The notes under the pieces were generated by a model. That model had not been told where the DNA came from. It saw only the letters and a list, made by a program, of their open reading frames with translations, and did no database searches. A program made the translations under genes and the position numbers. From positions 1 through 64,000 of the forward strand of contig NZ_JBDSPJ010000002.1 of the NCBI RefSeq assembly GCF_039912695.1: DNA of 64,000 bases, given 5' to 3'. Positions 1-8,194 of the stretch are shown here, in pieces. Origin of the DNA: Pseudolysinimonas_A sp039912695. Its GTDB lineage: Bacteria > Actinomycetota > Actinomycetes > Actinomycetales > Microbacteriaceae. Numbering within the stretch: position 1 is the first letter of the stretch; each line of letters starts with the position of its first letter.

Positions 1-164
1 GGAATGACCTTGTGAAACGTCCACCACGACTCGGGGAAGCCGTGAACGAGCAGGATGGGGGTGCCTTTCGTTCCGGCGGAAACATAGTGCAGCGTCGTGC
101 CATTGACGTCGACGTAGTGATGATCGATGCCGTCGATAGTCGCGGGGGTACCTGAAGTGTTCAT
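1..164 (-). CDS. alpha/beta hydrolase, N-terminal part (cut by window edge)
   Basis: Only the first 54 codons are in the window; the gene runs leftward off the edge. The start is the ATG whose complement lies at 162-164. The fragment shows the opening of an alpha/beta hydrolase: a cap strand ending HYV, then ILLVHGFPESW, the oxyanion-hole HGFPE motif typical of epoxide hydrolase and haloalkane dehalogenase-like enzymes. The catalytic Ser or Asp and the His lie outside the window, so the reaction cannot be assigned. It is divergent from the MarR gene at 273, and the intervening region carries two operator-like repeats, so it is probably that regulator's target. Confidence 0.75.
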   Translation of the reverse strand, partial: MNTSGTPATIDGIDHHYVDVNGTTLHYVSAGTKGTPILLVHGFPESWWTFHKVI

Positions 165-200
165 GTCACATCTCTCTATCTGTGGGTACGAGTCGAATCG

Positions 201-241
201 ACAACGTGGTTGTTAGTCTAGCAGTCGGACAACCTAGTTGT
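201..241. promoter_or_regulatory. two tandem inverted repeats, likely MarR operators
   Basis: Two copies of the inverted repeat ACAAC-N3-GTTGT occupy 201-213 and 229-241, with centres 28 bp apart. The second extends to a perfect 6-3-6 palindrome (GACAAC-CTA-GTTGTC, 228-242). They sit between divergent starts at 164 (hydrolase) and 273 (MarR). This is the usual position and geometry for autoregulation by a dimeric winged-helix repressor. Binding is inferred. Confidence 0.6.
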
Positions 242-272
242 CTATTGTCACTGCGTCCGATATCTTCGATTC

Positions 273-704
273 ATGGACACTCACCCTGGCGCGACGTTGG
301 CACAACTTCTTCTCGCAGGCTTCACCACGCTGGTCGATGAGGTCGTCGTTGAACTTGAACGCGAAGGTCACCCGGGGGTGACAGCGACACACGCGTTCGC
401 TCTTGACGCCATCGATGCCGGGGCTCAAAGCGCCTCCGAGCTGGGGAGGAGTCTGGGGGTCTCCAAGCAAGCGGCCGCGAAGACCATCGCCGCGCTGGAA
501 GAACTCAGTTACCTGGACCGGCGAGCGGACCCACAGGACGCGCGTCGGAAATACCTCACTGTCACTGACCGCGGACACGAGATGATGGCTATTGGAGAGG
601 GAGCGTTTGACGCCTATCGCACTCGGCTCGCAGGGCAGGTGGGAACTCGCGCTCTTCACTCTCTCGAGAACGTCTTGAGGATCCTCACCACGCAGCAGGT
701 CTGA
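273..704 (+). CDS. MarR family transcriptional regulator
   Basis: A 143-residue winged helix-turn-helix protein of normal MarR length. The recognition region around residues 50-75 contains SASELGRSLGVSKQAAAKTI, followed by the wing with LDRRADPQDARRKYLTVTDRG, whose D-x-R-x-R-x(3)-LT pattern is diagnostic of MarR proteins. The N-terminal and C-terminal helices would form the dimer interface and ligand pocket. It is divergent from the alpha/beta hydrolase, and paired palindromes at 201-241 suggest that it represses itself and the hydrolase. The ligand is unknown. Confidence 0.9.
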   Translation: MDTHPGATLAQLLLAGFTTLVDEVVVELEREGHPGVTATHAFALDAIDAGAQSASELGRSLGVSKQAAAKTIAALEELSYLDRRADPQDARRKYLTVTDRGHEMMAIGEGAFDAYRTRLAGQVGTRALHSLENVLRILTTQQV

Positions 705-737
705 GTCGGTCACAACTCTCCGACCGACCGGGTTGGT

Positions 738-1316
738 TTAGCGCGGCGCCGGGCTAGCCGCGACGATCGCGGTCCTCAGTTCGGCGAGAACGTTATCCAT
801 GTGTTCCGGGAAGTCGGATGTGGGCGAGTCGGCCCACGCTGAATAGGCCGCGCCGAAGACGGTCACTGCCGATTCGGCTACCAGCGTGGCGCCCCTGACT
901 TCGGGGTCACGCGCGACCAACCCCGCGGTGATCACCCTGGCGAGCGACGCCAATTTGATGAGGCTTCGCTCTTGGAGTTCGGGTGAGGAATCGATGACAT
1001 CTCGGCGAAGGCGTGCCCCCTCGCTGTAGCGCGAGAGCGTCTGGCCGGCGGCCGCGAGGGCGGATATCGCGACGTCAATGGCGCGTTGTTCGCGATCTGA
1101 CGCGAGGATGTACCCCTCGACCCGCTCCTCAAGCGCTGATGATCCGGCGAACAGTACCTCACGCTTGTCCGGAAAGTGATTGAAGAAGGTTCGCTTAGTG
1201 AGACCGGCATGTTCGGCGATGTCGGCGATGGTGACGTTGGAATACCCGCGCTCATGAAAGAGCGTCATGGCCGCATCCTGCAGTCTCTCGACCGTGTTGG
1301 GTTCCCAGCGACTCAT
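738..1316 (-). CDS. TetR/AcrR family transcriptional regulator
   Basis: A 192-residue regulator starting MSRWEPNTVERLQDAAM. The reading frame is open further upstream, but the ATG at 1316 gives the canonical TetR length and leaves the operator region outside the gene. The N-terminal HTH (about residues 10-50) contains YSNVTIADIAEHAGLTKRTF and FNHFPDKREVLF, the classic TetR signature. The C-terminal ligand and dimerisation domain is not assignable to a subfamily. It is divergent from the MDR oxidoreductase at 1411, with two palindromes between them. Confidence 0.9.
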   Translation of the reverse strand: MSRWEPNTVERLQDAAMTLFHERGYSNVTIADIAEHAGLTKRTFFNHFPDKREVLFAGSSALEERVEGYILASDREQRAIDVAISALAAAGQTLSRYSEGARLRRDVIDSSPELQERSLIKLASLARVITAGLVARDPEVRGATLVAESAVTVFGAAYSAWADSPTSDFPEHMDNVLAELRTAIVAASPAPR

Positions 1317-1335
1317 GTGGATGATTCTTGCAGGT

Positions 1336-1385
1336 GATTGCACTGTGTGCAATCGTGTGTGACCATTGCAAATGCACAAAGTGCA
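1336..1385. promoter_or_regulatory. two inverted repeats, likely TetR operators
   Basis: A perfect 8-3-8 palindrome, GATTGCAC-TGT-GTGCAATC, lies at 1336-1354. A second copy of its core, TGCAC-AAA-GTGCA, lies at 1373-1385, and its right flank again reads GTGCAATC. Both lie between the divergent TetR start (1316) and oxidoreductase start (1411), so one bound site could block each promoter. Function is inferred from position and symmetry. Confidence 0.65.
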
Positions 1386-1410
1386 ATCACACTCAATCGG
1401 AGGCTTTCTG

Positions 1411-2550
1411 ATGTCCGTGCCACCCACCAACATCGCCGCGCGAATCCCGAGTAAACATGGACAACTGGTGGTGGAAGCCGCGCCGTACCCTCATCCGGGT
1501 CCGGGTCAAATCGTCGTGCGTAACCACGCTGTCGCGATCAACCCACTGGATTGGATCATCCAGGCCGAGGGCAACTTGCTGTACGGCTGGCTCAAGTACG
1601 CCACCGTGCTGGGCACTGACGTTTCCGGCGACGTTGTCGAACTCGGTGAAGGAGTCACGAGGTTCAACGTTGGAGACCGGGTGTTCGCTCTCGCCGTCGG
1701 AACGGACAAGGACACCAACACAGGGGCAGAGGGCGCATTCCAGCAGTACACGGTCGTGCGCGAGCGATTGACTTCACCAATACCCGACGCAATGAGCTTC
1801 GAGGAGGCATCCGTGCTTCCGATGGCCGTCTCAACGGCTGCGGCGGGGCTTTTCCAGTCTGACTATCTGGGTCTGCAACTACCTTCCGCAGCGGCTCGCT
1901 CAACTGGCGAGACTCTTCTCGTGTGGGGCGGCTCGACCAGCGTCGGCAGCAACGCCATCCAGCTCGCGGTCGCAGCTGGCTACGAAGTCATCACCACGGC
2001 GTCGCCGAAAAACTTCGATCATGTGAGCTCTCTTGGCGCGTCGCAGGTGTTCGACTACAACAGCCCGACCGTGATCCCCGACATCATTGCCGCACTCGCC
2101 GGCCGGACGGTTGCCGGCGCGATTTCGTTCGGAACTACCGGGTCACCCGCCTGCGTGAAGATCATGGCCAAAGCCCGCGGCAAAAAGTTCGTCGCGATCG
2201 CAACACCGCCGGTCGACTTCGCGAGCCTCGCGGATCCGTCGCGCGGAAGGCTGGAACGCGCGCGCGTGACTGTGAGACTCATCGCCGCAAACATTGCGCT
2301 GCAGTTCTCGGCCCGCACACACGGTGTCGGGCTGAAGTACATCTTCGGCACGAACATTAAGAACAACCACGTGAGCACGGCGATCTTTAGCGGCTACCTT
2401 CCTGATGCGCTTGAGGATGGCCGCTACGCCGCAACCCCAAAGCCGACGATTGTCGGGCACTCTGTGGGGGACTTCCAGAATGCGATGGACCTGCAGCGGG
2501 CTGGCGTATCGGCCACGAAACTGGTCGTCTCGCTCGACCAGGTCGGCTGA
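1411..2550 (+). CDS. zinc-independent MDR family alcohol dehydrogenase/enoyl reductase-like protein
   Basis: A 379-residue medium-chain dehydrogenase/reductase. The start at 1411 follows CGGAGG at 1398-1403. The N-terminal GroES-like part has VAINPLDW and GTDVSGDVVELGEGV with GDRVFAL; the Rossmann part has WGGSTSVGSNAIQLA, where G-x-S-x-S-V-G replaces the usual GxGxxG, then a DY pair at the end of beta-2 typical of NADPH binding. No zinc-ligand Cys/His set is seen. The pattern resembles quinone oxidoreductase and fungal trans-enoyl reductase-like enzymes. It is divergent from and probably repressed by the TetR gene at 738-1316. Substrate unknown. Confidence 0.8.
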   Translation: MSVPPTNIAARIPSKHGQLVVEAAPYPHPGPGQIVVRNHAVAINPLDWIIQAEGNLLYGWLKYATVLGTDVSGDVVELGEGVTRFNVGDRVFALAVGTDKDTNTGAEGAFQQYTVVRERLTSPIPDAMSFEEASVLPMAVSTAAAGLFQSDYLGLQLPSAAARSTGETLLVWGGSTSVGSNAIQLAVAAGYEVITTASPKNFDHVSSLGASQVFDYNSPTVIPDIIAALAGRTVAGAISFGTTGSPACVKIMAKARGKKFVAIATPPVDFASLADPSRGRLERARVTVRLIAANIALQFSARTHGVGLKYIFGTNIKNNHVSTAIFSGYLPDALEDGRYAATPKPTIVGHSVGDFQNAMDLQRAGVSATKLVVSLDQVG

Positions 2551-2906
2551 GTCGCGCGGGCTCAATATCTCTGACGGATCCGGTCATCCGGAAAACGCAC
2601 TTCACCTCGTGCCACGCTCCTCGCATATCGGGGGAGGGGTTTGGGGCGAGGATTGCCAAGACTCTCTCGGCAGCTTCGGCCTCGAACCTCTCGCGAACAG
2701 GAGCCGAATGTCTGCGGTCGGATCGGGGGAGTGATGCGCACTTACCCGCGTTTGCTCGGATTGCATCACTTCACATGTGTCGTAATCGTTGATGGTAAAG
2801 ACCGTTGTCGGCGATTTTCACGAGCGAATGCGCCCAAAGCAGAGAGATCAGACCTGCCCTGCGGCGGAAGGCGCACGGGTGCTGACCGCTGACGATGCAG
2901 GTTGAC
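2551..2906. other. 356-bp gene-free stretch, possible SDR relic
   Basis: No credible gene spans this interval. On the + strand, from about 2630 to 2690, one frame reads GEGFGARIAKTLSAA, which resembles the glycine-rich nucleotide-binding start of a short-chain dehydrogenase. It has no start codon and soon loses similarity. It may be a decayed gene fragment or chance. I see no clear terminator or promoter here. Confidence 0.3.
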
Positions 2907-3752
2907 TCACAGATTCACCGCGCTCGAAAAGTCAGTCGAAGAGGCGAGGTCGCGTTGCAGTTCGTGTGCTGCGAGCCGAGCGGTCAGCGCTGCCTTTATG
3001 GCTCCGAACGAGTCGCTACCCAGCACAACGCGTCGCGGGGCGGGTGTCTGATCCACGCTCCGGATGACGGCGGCGGCGATCTTCACGGGGTCTCCGCTGG
3101 ATTCGTGTTCAGGTTGCTGGATTGCTCGCACCATCGCGGCAGGGCTTCCGTCGTAGTCGGACAGGGGTTCGCCGAGCTGGAGGCTGCCGTGCCGGAAGTT
3201 TGTGCGGGCGCCGCCGGGTTCGATGATGGTCACCCCGATGCCGAATCCAGCGACTTCCTGAGCCAACGCATCCATGAATCCTTCAATGCCCCATTTGCTG
3301 GCTTGGTAGAGAGATGCGCCGGGCATTGCTGTCTGACCGGCGACGCTGGACATCTGGATGATGCGGCCATGACCTTGCCTCCGAAGGTGGGGCAGCGCTG
3401 CACGCGCAACTTGGATCGACCCGATGAGGTTGGTGTCGATAACGTGCGCGATCTGGGCGTCGCTGACTTCTTCTGCTGCGCCGAAGAGGCCGTAGCCCGC
3501 GTTGTTCACGACGACATCGATGGGCCCGAGCTCTCTGAAGGCGCGAGAGACGACCGCCTTGATCTCGTCCGTGTCCGTGACGTCGAGGTGAGCGACCCAG
3601 AGGCGGTCGCCATATTCGGCCGACAGGTCGTCGGTGGAGCCAAGGGTGCGGACCGTTCCGGCGACGCGGTCACCGTGGTGGAGCAGCTGCTCCGTAAGCT
3701 CACGACCAAAGCCGCTATTGATGCCGGTGATGAACCAGGTGCGTTGTGGCAT
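2907..3752 (-). CDS. short-chain dehydrogenase/reductase (SDR)
   Basis: A 281-residue classical SDR starting MPQRTWFITGINSGFGREL; an in-frame extension upstream lacks SDR character. Visible motifs are the cofactor-binding TGINSGFG near residue 10, the structural NNAGYG near 85, the catalytic Ser in SSVAGQ and YQASK near 150, and PGGARTNF after the active site. The length and sequence fit the oxidoreductases of the YusZ/retinol dehydrogenase-like group. It is divergent from a TetR regulator at 3863, which is the likely repressor. Substrate not predictable. Confidence 0.88.
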   Translation of the reverse strand: MPQRTWFITGINSGFGRELTEQLLHHGDRVAGTVRTLGSTDDLSAEYGDRLWVAHLDVTDTDEIKAVVSRAFRELGPIDVVVNNAGYGLFGAAEEVSDAQIAHVIDTNLIGSIQVARAALPHLRRQGHGRIIQMSSVAGQTAMPGASLYQASKWGIEGFMDALAQEVAGFGIGVTIIEPGGARTNFRHGSLQLGEPLSDYDGSPAAMVRAIQQPEHESSGDPVKIAAAVIRSVDQTPAPRRVVLGSDSFGAIKAALTARLAAHELQRDLASSTDFSSAVNL

Positions 3753-3862
3753 GTCTGTCTTCTTCCCGTGTCGGCGGGTCGCGCTGAGTAGCGAGACGTC
3801 ACCGCCGAGTAGATTATGGCACAGCAGTGTCAAGATCGTCCGCAGGGTGTAGATTCAACGGT

Positions 3863-4468
3863 GTGGATGGACAAACGGTCAGGCTCCGCGAACGTACGCG
3901 CCGGGCCGTCCGGGCCGAACTCGTCGCCGAGGCGATGGCCCTCTTCCTCGACAAGGGCTTCGAAGCGACGACGGTGGAAGACATTGCCGTTGCGGCGGGA
4001 CTGTCCCGCCGAAGCTACTTCCGCTATTTCGCCAGCAAGGACGAAGTGCTCGCCGAAGGGCTCGCGGAGGTCGGTCGAGCGATCGCTGATTCCGTGGCCA
4101 GCAGGCCTGACAGCGAGTCGCCGTGGACTGCACTCCGTCGCGGATTCGATTCTCTGATCGACCAGGCCGAGAGTTACCCGCGAACTCGCGACATGGGAAG
4201 CCTAATGATCGATGGCCCGGCAATCGAGGCCAGTCACCAGAACAAGATGGTGCGCTGGCAAGCGTCGATCGCTGACGCATTGGCGACGCGCCTACCGGAG
4301 GGAACCCGTAACGCCGCTTTCGTCGCTTCGTCCATTGCCGCGGCCGGTCTCGGGTGCTTCAACGTAGCGCAGGACGAATGGCGTCAAACTGATAGCCCGG
4401 CATCCCTTGGCGCGCTGACCGACGCCGCAATGACAGCACTCCAGCCGCTTAACCAATTGCCCGTCTAG
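3863..4468 (+). CDS. TetR/AcrR family transcriptional regulator
   Basis: About 201 residues. The GTG at 3863 (VDGQTVRLRERTRR) is chosen because a TAGATT -10-like hexamer at 3850-3855 ends 7 bp upstream, which fits leaderless transcription; a GTG at 3827 is the alternative. The HTH at about residues 25-60 reads FEATTVEDIAVAAGLSRRSY then FRYFASKDEVL, a textbook TetR domain. A C-terminal helical domain of the MftR/SACE-like type follows. It is divergent from the SDR at 2907-3752, its likely target; I did not find a clean palindrome between them. Confidence 0.85.
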   Translation: MDGQTVRLRERTRRAVRAELVAEAMALFLDKGFEATTVEDIAVAAGLSRRSYFRYFASKDEVLAEGLAEVGRAIADSVASRPDSESPWTALRRGFDSLIDQAESYPRTRDMGSLMIDGPAIEASHQNKMVRWQASIADALATRLPEGTRNAAFVASSIAAAGLGCFNVAQDEWRQTDSPASLGALTDAAMTALQPLNQLPV

Positions 4469-4694
4469 CCTGATGGCCCGAGACGAGCTTTGATGGGTGA
4501 ACCGCCTGCACGGCCAGGCCACCGGCCGACACTGTGCATTCGCGATTAGTCGGCGTGTTCTGGGAGAAAGTCCTGGTCATACGGAATTCGCGGAACGGCT
4601 CGGGTGTCACCAGCTTTTACTCTGATTGCATTTTTTGCAAATAGAGTAACTACTACTGGCGAAGACCCTTATCCGTTTTCACACTAAGGGTTCG
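4469..4694. other. 226-bp AT-richer intergenic region
   Basis: This stretch lies between the 3' ends of the convergent TetR and secA2 genes. It holds a locally AT-rich segment with a T-run (about 4628-4636) unlike the surrounding composition. No ORF of credible quality, tRNA or clear perfect hairpin was seen. Confidence 0.4.
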
Positions 4695-7013
4695 TCATTG
4701 GATCCTGAGGATCTTGGTGCGCCATCGTTTGCCGAGTTCCTTGGCGAGGCGATCACCGGGGGAGCCGAGCGGGTCGTCGGTGACCATGTAGGTCCAGGTG
4801 GCGGAGGGGCGGCGTAGACCGAGCTCTTCGAGACCGCGGCCCAAGTCGCTCGGCTCGAGGGTGTCGACGAACGCCGCTGCTGCGCTGTTGGTCGCGTTGA
4901 AGAAGCCGTGGAACTCGCGGAGCGCGATCCGGTGGAACTCGTCGGCCGGCTTTTCTCCGATTAGGGCGCGGAGATGGATGCCATCGCGGATCTCTTGGAG
5001 TCGCGCGAGGTGATCGATCCACCGGTCGTCGACAAAATAGAGCGCAACTGCACGGAGCGCGGTCGCGACCGTTTCGTTCGACCGGTGCTGCTCGAGCCGG
5101 GCTACTTGCGCAGGAATGAGCTCGCGTAGAGCGTCCACGGCGAACTCAGTGTCGAGTAGCCGTTGGCGGTACTTGAGAACCGCGGACCGTTGTGCTGCGA
5201 TGGCGCGGTTGTAGGCCCAAGTGGCGCGGTGGCGGTCCAGCCGCGTGCTCTCCGCGATCGCCTGTGCAGTGTCGACAATCTGTTGACGGCGGCGCTGTGG
5301 CAGCGAGTCTTGCAGCCGGTCGATGGCGGAGAGCATGTGCGCGGATGCGTTGGTGCGCACGAGCTCGTCATCCAGGCTCAGGATCGCGAGGCTCGCTCCC
5401 GGGTCGCCCTGGCGAGCGGCGCGACCGCGCAGTTGGGCGTCGAGGCGGCGGGATGGGTAGCGCCCTGTGGCGATGACCGCGAGGCCGCCACCGGCGACGA
5501 CGCGATCCCGGTCAGTTTCATCGATCCCGCCGAGACGGATGTCGGTGCCGCGGCCCGACATCTGGGTGGAGATCGTCACGGCAGCGTGTTCGCCGGCGCG
5601 GGCAATGATGGCAGCCTCGTCAGCGTCGTTCTTCGCGTTCAGAACCCGAGAGACGATCCCGTGCTCGTCGAGGAGTTTCGCGAGAGCTTCGGACTCCGCG
5701 ACGCTCTGCGTGCCGACGAGCACGGGTTGACCGGCACCGTGCCGGCGCCGAATCTCGTCGATCGTTGCCGTGATTTTGACGGGGTGAGTGATCACGATGC
5801 GGTCGGGTTCGTCGACGCGTTGGTTCGGGCGGTGTCGCTCGATTCGGCCGGCGGGGAGCTTGTAGAACTCGAGGAGATCCTCGGCCACGGCGATGACGGT
5901 GCCGCTCATTCCCGAGAGCGTCCGATAGGTCAGGAGGAGATCCTGAACCGTGATCGTGTCGAGGACGATCCCCGGCGGGGTGATCACGAGACGTTCCTTT
6001 GCCTCGATCGCGGCGTGAAGCCCGTCTGGCCAGCGTTGCAATTGCGCGATGCGGCCACGGCCGGTGTTGACGAGCTTGAGCGTTCCGTCGATCACCAGGT
6101 AGTCGACGTCGCGGCGAACGAGCACGAACGCGTGCAGCGCCAGGTTGATGCGGGTCAGAGTCTCGATGTTCTCCGCCGCGTACAGATTGACCCCGCCGAG
6201 GCGCGCTTCAAGTCGATCGAGGCCGCGGTCGGTAAGCGTGACGGTGGCACCGTCGCCGTCGACCCCGTAGTCACAATCCGGTTCCAGATCTTCGACAAGT
6301 AGCGTCGCTTCGGCGAAATCATCGGCCGCCGTCTCGCTGCTCCCGGCGAGCACCAGCGGGACCAGCGCCTCGTCGATCATGACCGCATCCGCCTCATCAA
6401 CAATCGCAACGTCGAAGACGGGGGAGACCCGCTCGGCGTCCTCGACGGCGAAGCGATCGCGGAGCACGTCGAATCCGACCTCGCCCACCGGCGCGTACAC
6501 GATGTCGCAACGGTAGGCGCGCTGGCGCTCTGCGTGCGACGTACGCTGACCGATCCAACTGACAGAGACGCCGAGGGCTGCGAAGAACGGGCGCATCCAC
6601 TCAGCGTCGCGCTGCGCAAGATAGTCGTTCACGGAAAGGACGTGCACCTGGCGCCCCGCGGCCACCTGCGCCGCAGCCGCCAGGGCCCCCACCAGCGTCT
6701 TGCCCTCTCCGGTATCCATCTCAACGGCGTGCCCGGCCACCAGGGCGCAACACGCCACCATTTGCTCGTCGAACGGGTCCAGCCCAAGTTGCTGTGACGC
6801 TGCCGTACGCAACAACGCAAGCAATTCCGCGAGAGGGAGCGAAGGCTGCGCTCCTGTCGTAGCGCGCAGCTGGTCGAACGCTTCGGCGGCCGTTTGGCCG
6901 GGCAGGACGCCCACACGTGTGCCGGCCTCACGAACCGTTGGGCCGAATCGTAGGAAGGACGCAGTACCAGGAAGGCCGAGTGCTCTGGAGAGCCATCCTG
7001 GAAAGGTCGTCAC
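4695..7013 (-). CDS. secA2: accessory preprotein translocase ATPase SecA2
   Basis: A 772-residue SecA paralogue. The GTG at 7013 is chosen because the upstream in-frame extension has non-protein-like composition and the sequence from VTTFPGWLSRAL matches a SecA N-terminus. Motifs: Walker A MDTGEGKT at about residues 99-106, LSVNDYLAQRDAEWM, DEADAVMIDEA (Walker B), and the helicase motif GRGTDIRLGG with QLRGRAARQGDPG. It lacks the C-terminal zinc-binding tail of housekeeping SecA, and its length matches actinobacterial SecA2. No SecY2 or accessory Sec glycosylation genes are nearby, so it probably works with the main SecYEG channel on a restricted set of exported proteins. Confidence 0.88.
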   Translation of the reverse strand: MTTFPGWLSRALGLPGTASFLRFGPTVREAGTRVGVLPGQTAAEAFDQLRATTGAQPSLPLAELLALLRTAASQQLGLDPFDEQMVACCALVAGHAVEMDTGEGKTLVGALAAAAQVAAGRQVHVLSVNDYLAQRDAEWMRPFFAALGVSVSWIGQRTSHAERQRAYRCDIVYAPVGEVGFDVLRDRFAVEDAERVSPVFDVAIVDEADAVMIDEALVPLVLAGSSETAADDFAEATLLVEDLEPDCDYGVDGDGATVTLTDRGLDRLEARLGGVNLYAAENIETLTRINLALHAFVLVRRDVDYLVIDGTLKLVNTGRGRIAQLQRWPDGLHAAIEAKERLVITPPGIVLDTITVQDLLLTYRTLSGMSGTVIAVAEDLLEFYKLPAGRIERHRPNQRVDEPDRIVITHPVKITATIDEIRRRHGAGQPVLVGTQSVAESEALAKLLDEHGIVSRVLNAKNDADEAAIIARAGEHAAVTISTQMSGRGTDIRLGGIDETDRDRVVAGGGLAVIATGRYPSRRLDAQLRGRAARQGDPGASLAILSLDDELVRTNASAHMLSAIDRLQDSLPQRRRQQIVDTAQAIAESTRLDRHRATWAYNRAIAAQRSAVLKYRQRLLDTEFAVDALRELIPAQVARLEQHRSNETVATALRAVALYFVDDRWIDHLARLQEIRDGIHLRALIGEKPADEFHRIALREFHGFFNATNSAAAAFVDTLEPSDLGRGLEELGLRRPSATWTYMVTDDPLGSPGDRLAKELGKRWRTKILRIQ

Positions 7014-7399
7014 AGCGCCATTCTTACACCGCAGTTCGCGGCTCCGAAGGGGAGCGCAGCCCTGGGGCAGGCGGCACTCCGTGTGCAGGTTTCGCAACCA
7101 GAGCAATTGCCAACTGACATAATGCTGCTTATCGGAGTTGCCGAGGAAGCAACTTCCACTGGTTGGGAATCGAATTGGCCGACAATCCTCGGGCCCCCTA
7201 GATTCACACTCGCGCCAGGGGCTGCGACGTGGCCGCACCTGAAGATGGCGAGGCGAAGTCGTAACGATTCACACATCAAGGGCACTCCGTCGCGTACTTG
7301 GTCGACGAAATTGTCTACAAAGTGCTTGCCTGTCCTCGCTCCCGCGGGTTACCGTGGCCACACCCTGCTCCAACCACTGCAACGAAGCGGAGGACGGCT
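7014..7399. other. divergent intergenic region between secA2 and the liv-type operon
   Basis: This 386-bp region separates the leftward secA2 start from the rightward ABC operon start. It contains a candidate promoter for the ABC operon near 7326-7355. For secA2, a TAAGAAT-like -10 lies just upstream of the GTG on the minus strand, which could give a leaderless message. I see no riboswitch-like paired structure or small ORF that I would defend. Confidence 0.4.
7326..7355 (+). promoter_or_regulatory. candidate promoter of the branched-chain amino acid ABC operon
   Basis: TTGCCT at 7326-7331 and TACCGT at 7350-7355 are separated by 18 bp, close to the sigma-70-type consensus. Transcription would begin about 38 nt before the ATG at 7400, whose ribosome-binding site is GCGGAGGA at 7388-7395. 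Confidence 0.35.
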
Positions 7400-8194
7400 A
7401 TGGCCGCTCGTCTGAAGCTCACGGATGTCTCCCTCAATTTCGGCGGAATCTCCGTGTTGGATGACGTCAGCCTCGAAGTCGAGTCCGGAACTGTTTTTGG
7501 TCTCGTCGGCCCGAATGGTGCCGGTAAGACGTCGCTGTTCAACTGCATCAGCGGTCACTACCGACCGTCTTCCGGTTCGATCCGCATCGACGACATCGAA
7601 GCACTCTCGGTCGCCCCCTGGCGGTTGGCGAAGGCGGCGGGACTTGCGCGCACCTTCCAGCATCCCGCTCTGCGCCGAGAGACCTCAGTGCTCGAGAATG
7701 TCCTCCTCGGCGCTCACAGTGAGTTGCCGGGCGGACCGATCAGTTGGGCGTTCCGACTCCCCCCGACGCTCCGCCGCGAGCGCGAGGCCCGTGCCGAGGC
7801 CCTCGATCTCCTCGAGCGATTTGGCCTCGGATGGGCGGCCGACCTTCCGGCCGACGAACTCTCCCACGGCCTTCACAAAGGCGTCGAACTGTGCCGGGCC
7901 CTGATGTCGCATCCAGGTCTGCTCTTGCTCGACGAGCCGGCCGCTGGGCTCTCCCACTCCGAGGTCGAGGCGTTCATCGAGTCGGTACGGTCGATGCGCG
8001 AAGACTTCGACCTCACGATCGTGATCGTTGAACACCACATGGGTCTCATCTCGGCGCTGACCGACAAAGTGGTCGTCCTCGACCACGGTCGGAAGCTGAT
8101 GGAAGGTACCGCGGCCGAGGCCCAGTCCGACCAGCGCGTGATCGAGGCCTACATCGGCAAGGAGGTGACCGACGATGAGCCTGCTGGAACTTGA
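7400..8194 (+). CDS. livG: branched-chain amino acid type ABC transporter ATP-binding protein LivG
   Basis: 264 residues. The start MAARLKLTDVSL follows a strong GCGGAGGA site. It has Walker A GPNGAGKTS, a Q-loop with RTFQHPALRRETSV typical of LivG, the signature region LSHGLHKGVELCRAL (a variant of LSGGQ: LSHGL), Walker B LLLLDEPAAGLS and the switch His in VEHHMGLI. It is the first of five co-directional genes; its 3' end overlaps livF by 20 bp. It powers import of a hydrophobic amino acid or amide-type solute together with LivF. The atypical signature motif is the main oddity. Confidence 0.88.
   Translation: MAARLKLTDVSLNFGGISVLDDVSLEVESGTVFGLVGPNGAGKTSLFNCISGHYRPSSGSIRIDDIEALSVAPWRLAKAAGLARTFQHPALRRETSVLENVLLGAHSELPGGPISWAFRLPPTLRREREARAEALDLLERFGLGWAADLPADELSHGLHKGVELCRALMSHPGLLLLDEPAAGLSHSEVEAFIESVRSMREDFDLTIVIVEHHMGLISALTDKVVVLDHGRKLMEGTAAEAQSDQRVIEAYIGKEVTDDEPAGT

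Noticed and set aside
2895..3791. 298-codon open frame opposite the SDR at 2907-3752
   Set aside because: The SDR strand has all catalytic motifs; this frame has none and is a shadow.
5163..6302. 379-codon open frame opposite secA2
   Set aside because: The opposite strand encodes intact SecA motifs; this frame has Asp/Val/Arg-rich random composition.
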